8,302 nucleotides of DNA from CADDYX01 sp045809945 (GTDB taxonomy: Bacteria; Verrucomicrobiota; Verrucomicrobiia; Chthoniobacterales; UBA10450), in the NCBI GenBank assembly GCA_045809945.1, contig JBJMWW010000005.1, positions 1 to 8,302 of the forward strand. The letters run 5' to 3'. How positions within the stretch are numbered: the stretch's first letter is position 1; the number at the start of each line of letters is the position of its first letter. A model generated the notes under the pieces. It was not told the origin of the DNA. It saw only the letters and a program-made list of their open reading frames with translations, and did no database searches. Both the position numbers and the translations under genes were made by a program. This document shows, one piece after another, positions 5,568-8,302 of the stretch.

Positions 5568-5635
5568 CTCGTGCTCCTGCTCCTGCTCGTGCTCGTAATC
5601 GTCGTTGCGGTTCCGATTAGGAGCATGAGCAGGAG
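5568..5635. repeat. (CTCSTG)n hexamer run plus hairpin between the beta-CASP and xth genes
   Basis: Five hexamers occupy 5568-5597: CTCGTG, CTCCTG, CTCCTG, CTCGTG, CTCGTA. The arm 5580-5601 is complementary to 5614-5635 at 20 of 22 positions with a 12-nt loop. Because the hexamers repeat, 5574-5588 can instead pair with 5621-5635 (14 of 15). The hairpin base abuts the TAA stop of the beta-CASP gene (5638-5636), and the other side touches the GTG start of xth. On the minus strand the hexamers read as CAGGAG units, one of which (AGGAG, 5578-5574) is correctly placed as the xth Shine-Dalgarno sequence. Confidence 0.5.
5574..5578 (-). promoter_or_regulatory. Repeat-derived Shine-Dalgarno sequence of xth
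   Basis: AGGAG on the minus strand, six bases before the GTG start codon at 5567. It decides the GTG start. It belongs to the hexamer run; in the best hairpin (5580-5601 with 5614-5635) it stays single-stranded, in the shifted register (5574-5588 with 5621-5635) it is paired. Confidence 0.5.
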
Positions 5636-7012
5636 TTACAACTCGTACTCCGCGCCCGGTTTCGGCACGATCACTTCACTCTCCGGCAGTGCCGCTGCGA
5701 CCGCGCCACGCATCCATTCCACCGCCGGCAGATCTCCGTGAACGAGCACGATTTTCTTCGGCGCGAGCTTGCGCGCGTATTCGACGAGCGACTCGCGCGT
5801 GGCATGCGCGCTGAATTGAAACTGCTCGATGTTGCAGCGCACCGTCTGCGCCGGCTCTTCCTCATCGACCTGAATCTGATCGCCAACTTTCGCCGAACGC
5901 AATTTGCCACCAGGTGATTCCGGATCCGCGTAGCCGACAAAGAAGATGGAATGCTGAGGTTGATCGATCAGACGGCGCGCGAAAACGTTCGAGAGGGTTT
6001 TCTCTGTCATCATGCCGCTCGATATCGCGTAAATCCGTCGCGCACGGGGCTGCGCGTCGCGAATCGTCTCGCCATTCAAGACAAACGGCGCGACGTCCTC
6101 CATCAACTGCAAACGCGGTAGTTGCCGTCGCGTTCCGTTTGCGAATCGATCGTAAATTTCCGTCATCTTGGCGCTCAAACCGCCGATATAGATCGGCACG
6201 TCGGGAAGGATGCGCTTGCGGATAAAATTGTAGAGCATCCCGAGCACTTCCTGCGTCTTGCCGAGCGCGAACACCGGAATCATGACACAGCCGTTTCGAT
6301 CGAACGCCCGCAGGATTGACTCGGCGAAGCGCGCTTCTTCGCTTTCCCGCGTCCAGCCCTCAGGAGTTGGATTGTCGCCGCGCGTGCACTCGATCATCAG
6401 CACGTCGACACCGCTTTCGGGAAACGAGGCGCGTTCACTGATCGTCTGCCGATCGAAATTCACGTCGCCGGTGTAAAACAGCGTGCGACCCTCTGCGCGC
6501 AGCAGAATTCCGGAAGAGCCGAGCACGTGTCCGGCGTCCCAGAACTCAAAGGTGAACTCCTCGTTCTCGCGGTTGCCGACCCGCTCGCCGTCAAACGTGT
6601 AGGGCTGACGATATCGACAGAAATTCCAGTGATCGGAAGCGCGTTCCGTTTCGCGATGGGTGAAGAGCGGGTAAAGCGTATGACCGAGTTCCTCGCGCTG
6701 ACGCGTCATCACATTGACCGAGTTGTGCAACAGCGCGCTGCCGATCGCCCCGCTTGTTTCGGTCATGTAAACACGCGCGTTTGCAAACTTGCGCATCAGG
6801 ACGGGTAGCGTGCCGATATGGTCCTGATGCGAATGTGAAATCAGGATGAGCTCGATCTCGCGATCACCGAGAGCGCCGAAATTCGGCAGCGCCTGTTCGC
6901 CGTCGCGCTTTGGATGCATGCCCGAGTCGAGGATCAATCGACGGCCGGCCGCCTCGATAGAATAGCTGTTCGCGCCGATTTCGGTGGCGCGGGTGAGATT
7001 GATGAACTTCAC
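5636..7012 (-). CDS. MBL-fold beta-CASP nuclease (bacterial CPSF73-like RNase)
   Basis: With GTG at 7012-7010 as start the protein has 458 residues beginning MKFINLTRATEIGANSY, the normal first strand of this family. The metallo-beta-lactamase motifs are complete: HSHQDH (60-65) for two zinc ions, GHVLGSS (His162), YTGDVNF (Asp183). The beta-CASP region starts at IECTRGD (Glu208) and includes the helix MIPVFALGKTQEVLGM (244-259). The C-terminal RMMBL part has FSAHATRESL (His403) and VLVHGD (His425). The family (archaeal aCPSF, eukaryotic CPSF73, bacterial homologues) cuts or trims RNA, so a cytoplasmic endo/5'-exoribonuclease is expected. RNase J proper is longer and differs in its C-terminus. 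A frame extending to 7180 would add 56 residues that only mirror the end of the CHASE2 gene in another frame. The stop of the CHASE2 gene is 5 bp upstream, so the two are cotranscribed. Confidence 0.5.
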   Translation of the reverse strand: MKFINLTRATEIGANSYSIEAAGRRLILDSGMHPKRDGEQALPNFGALGDREIELILISHSHQDHIGTLPVLMRKFANARVYMTETSGAIGSALLHNSVNVMTRQREELGHTLYPLFTHRETERASDHWNFCRYRQPYTFDGERVGNRENEEFTFEFWDAGHVLGSSGILLRAEGRTLFYTGDVNFDRQTISERASFPESGVDVLMIECTRGDNPTPEGWTRESEEARFAESILRAFDRNGCVMIPVFALGKTQEVLGMLYNFIRKRILPDVPIYIGGLSAKMTEIYDRFANGTRRQLPRLQLMEDVAPFVLNGETIRDAQPRARRIYAISSGMMTEKTLSNVFARRLIDQPQHSIFFVGYADPESPGGKLRSAKVGDQIQVDEEEPAQTVRCNIEQFQFSAHATRESLVEYARKLAPKKIVLVHGDLPAVEWMRGAVAAALPESEVIVPKPGAEYEL

Positions 7013-7017
7013 GTCCG

Positions 7018-8265
7018 CTACGCAATCGGCGGCGGCACTGTGATCGCGCTTGGTCCACGACGGCGCCGCAATCTTGGCACCATTGGAGAGAAGACGACGA
7101 GCAACCAGATCGCGCCGAGTGGCAGCACACCCGGTAGCCAAAGTTGCCAGCGCGACATGAGTCCGAGTGCGAGCAGGCAATAGCCGGCAGTGAAAGCGAT
7201 GGCTGCCAGCGTGATGTCAACGCGCGAATACTTTTGCAGCATGACCGCCAGCGCCGCAGCAATCGCGAGCACGACGCAATCGAAAATAATACTGATCCGA
7301 TGCACGAACCGGTTCGTCTGGATCGTCGCGATCGTCGCGGCGAAAATATCCGGCGGCGCCAGCGGGTTGGCAGGTGTGCGCACGAGCACAATCTGATCCC
7401 GCAGAGTGTCGAACTGCGCCGCAACAGCCTCGCCGGAATCGCGTTGCTCGGCCGCGAGCAACAGTTCGTTCAGCGATATTCTCGTGGCTTTGATTGCCGC
7501 GTGCGGCGCGACAATCATCGTGCCTTCGTCGGTGATCGGAATCCGGCGGCCTTCCGGCAGTTCGATATCGGAACCGAGATGAATCTTCACGTCGTTCGGC
7601 GCCAGCCGCAGCCAAAGCAGCACGGACTCGAGCGCAAACGACGGAACGACTTCCCCGCGATAGCTAAAAAGCAGCGGGACATGCAGATCGTCCGCGATGT
7701 CTTCAGGCAAATTAACGAAGCCGGCGGTGGAAATTAGCCGCAGGTCCTCCTCGGGCTGCCGGCCGATTCCGGTAAATTCGACCAGGTTGCCGCGCTTACC
7801 GTCGACGTGCGGAAAACCAGCGATGTCCGGGCCGGAATTGTCCGGTTCGGGCGAGGAAGTCAGCTCGGCGCCGAGCAGCAATCGCGGCGCACGCATCGCC
7901 TGATCAATGAAGACCTGCTCCTGGTCTTTGTCACGCTCGCGCCATTTCAAAATATTTTCGAAAGCGATCACGGCCGGCCGGAAATCGAGCGCTGCCTGCA
8001 GGAAGAGTGCGAACTCGAGCGGCGAAACCGCACTCGGACCGACGTGGACTGACGGCGCTGCCTGTTGGTTCAACTGATCAGGACCAAGGAGTTGTTCGCG
8101 CCCAACTTCGACAACGGTGAGCGGCGCATTCGGTCCACTGAGCTGCGCGTGGTTCAACAGCCAGCGCAGGAAAACGTCTTCCGTCTTTTCCAGTCGCGGC
8201 TCGCGCAAAAACAGAATGCCCGCGAGCAGCACCACGATCATCAACCAAAGAGACGGGCGCTGCAT
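7018..8265 (-). CDS. CHASE2-domain membrane protein without output domain
   Basis: The 415-residue protein has one N-terminal membrane helix (5-21), a large extracytoplasmic domain (about 25-320) and three C-terminal helices (325-342, 351-369, 375-393) ending in a basic tail (RLRRRR). This is the layout of CHASE2 sensors. Characteristic stretches are EDVFLRWL near the N-terminus, LTVVEVG, PAVIAFENIL, TAGFVNLPED, VPSFALESV and DQIVLVRTPA. CHASE2 normally feeds an adenylate cyclase, kinase or phosphatase; here the chain stops 22 residues after the last helix, so no output domain is present. It may act as a stand-alone sensor or scaffold, or signal through a partner. The ATG at 8265 is followed by a proper signal-anchor start (MQRPSLWLM). 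No strong Shine-Dalgarno sequence is seen. The following gene, 5 bp downstream, encodes the beta-CASP nuclease. The domain call is good; the ligand is unknown. Confidence 0.5.
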   Translation of the reverse strand: MQRPSLWLMIVVLLAGILFLREPRLEKTEDVFLRWLLNHAQLSGPNAPLTVVEVGREQLLGPDQLNQQAAPSVHVGPSAVSPLEFALFLQAALDFRPAVIAFENILKWRERDKDQEQVFIDQAMRAPRLLLGAELTSSPEPDNSGPDIAGFPHVDGKRGNLVEFTGIGRQPEEDLRLISTAGFVNLPEDIADDLHVPLLFSYRGEVVPSFALESVLLWLRLAPNDVKIHLGSDIELPEGRRIPITDEGTMIVAPHAAIKATRISLNELLLAAEQRDSGEAVAAQFDTLRDQIVLVRTPANPLAPPDIFAATIATIQTNRFVHRISIIFDCVVLAIAAALAVMLQKYSRVDITLAAIAFTAGYCLLALGLMSRWQLWLPGVLPLGAIWLLVVFSPMVPRLRRRRGPSAITVPPPIA

Positions 8266-8275
8266 TGGGCAGAAA

Positions 8276-8302
8276 CTAGGAAGCCGCTCCTGTCATGTCG
8301 AG
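8276..8302 (-). CDS. Possible 3' tail of an upstream leftward gene
   Basis: On the minus strand the frame from the window edge reads LDMTGAAS and then stops (TAG at 8278-8276), 10 bp before the CHASE2 ATG. If real, it is the end of another gene of the same operon. Only eight codons are visible, so this could equally be non-coding leader. Confidence 0.5.
   Translation of the reverse strand, partial: LDMTGAAS

Noticed and set aside
5568..5597. CRISPR-like or coding tandem repeat
   Set aside because: The units are only 6 bp with no spacers; they form part of a hairpin in a gene spacer.
7013..7180. 56-residue N-terminal extension of the beta-CASP protein
   Set aside because: It overlaps the CHASE2 coding region in another frame, and the family begins with the MKFINLT strand at the GTG at 7012.
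7144..7737. Plus-strand open frame of 197 codons
   Set aside because: It is the complement of the CHASE2 gene in another frame, with a low-quality Arg/Gln-rich product.
1..8302. tRNA, rRNA, insertion sequence or phage attachment site
   Set aside because: I looked for cloverleaf-type palindromes, transposase motifs and target duplications by eye and found none; the palindromes present are explained as short dispersed repeats.

Overview
The window reads as GC-rich chromosomal DNA of a free-living bacterium. It is most likely a Verrucomicrobiota member of the Chthoniobacterales type (Udaeobacter/Chthoniobacter-like). That assignment rests on three palindromic repeat types I recall from such genomes: a GAACGTCGAACG-type inverted repeat, a CTGTAGCCGCGGTC-type palindrome and a (CTCSTG)n/GAGCAGGAG hairpin. 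It also rests on the gene mix (CHASE2 protein, beta-CASP nuclease, DUF393-lipase maturation factor fusion, YVTN propeller). The taxonomic call is inference. I see no rRNA, tRNA, CRISPR, transposase or phage gene.

Left part, plus strand (1-2787). The 3' end of a YVTN-type beta-propeller gene (2-496) is followed by a short spacer with a good sigma70-like promoter that is itself built of roughly 10.5-bp-spaced repeats. This promoter drives a two-gene unit: a four-helix membrane protein (592-1044) overlapping by 8 bp an XRE-family regulator (1037-1249). After a gene-free spacer holding two mutually exclusive hairpins come a membrane-anchored alpha/beta hydrolase (1415-2407) and a small four-helix membrane protein (2470-2787).

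Right part, minus strand (8302 down to 2840). Transcription runs leftward through a CHASE2 membrane sensor-like protein without an output domain (8265-7018), an MBL-fold/beta-CASP RNase-like protein (7012-5636, only 5 bp after CHASE2), an exodeoxyribonuclease III/AP endonuclease (5567-4791) and a DUF393-lipase maturation factor fusion (4720-2840). The two plus/minus blocks converge at about 2788-2840, where a hairpin followed by a T-rich tail looks like the terminator of the leftward block.

The most unusual feature is the set of palindromic repeats woven into the leftward genes. One sits inside the lipase-maturation-factor reading frame and encodes about 23 residues. One supplies the stop codon of the exonuclease gene and a false N-terminal extension of the next gene. 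One supplies the Shine-Dalgarno-like sequence of the exonuclease gene and can fold in two registers. A fourth overlaps the last stop codon and acts as a likely terminator. I do not see a recognisable new defence or biosynthetic system. The candidates worth following are these repeats, the XRE/membrane-protein pair with its operator-like promoter, and the CHASE2/beta-CASP coupling.
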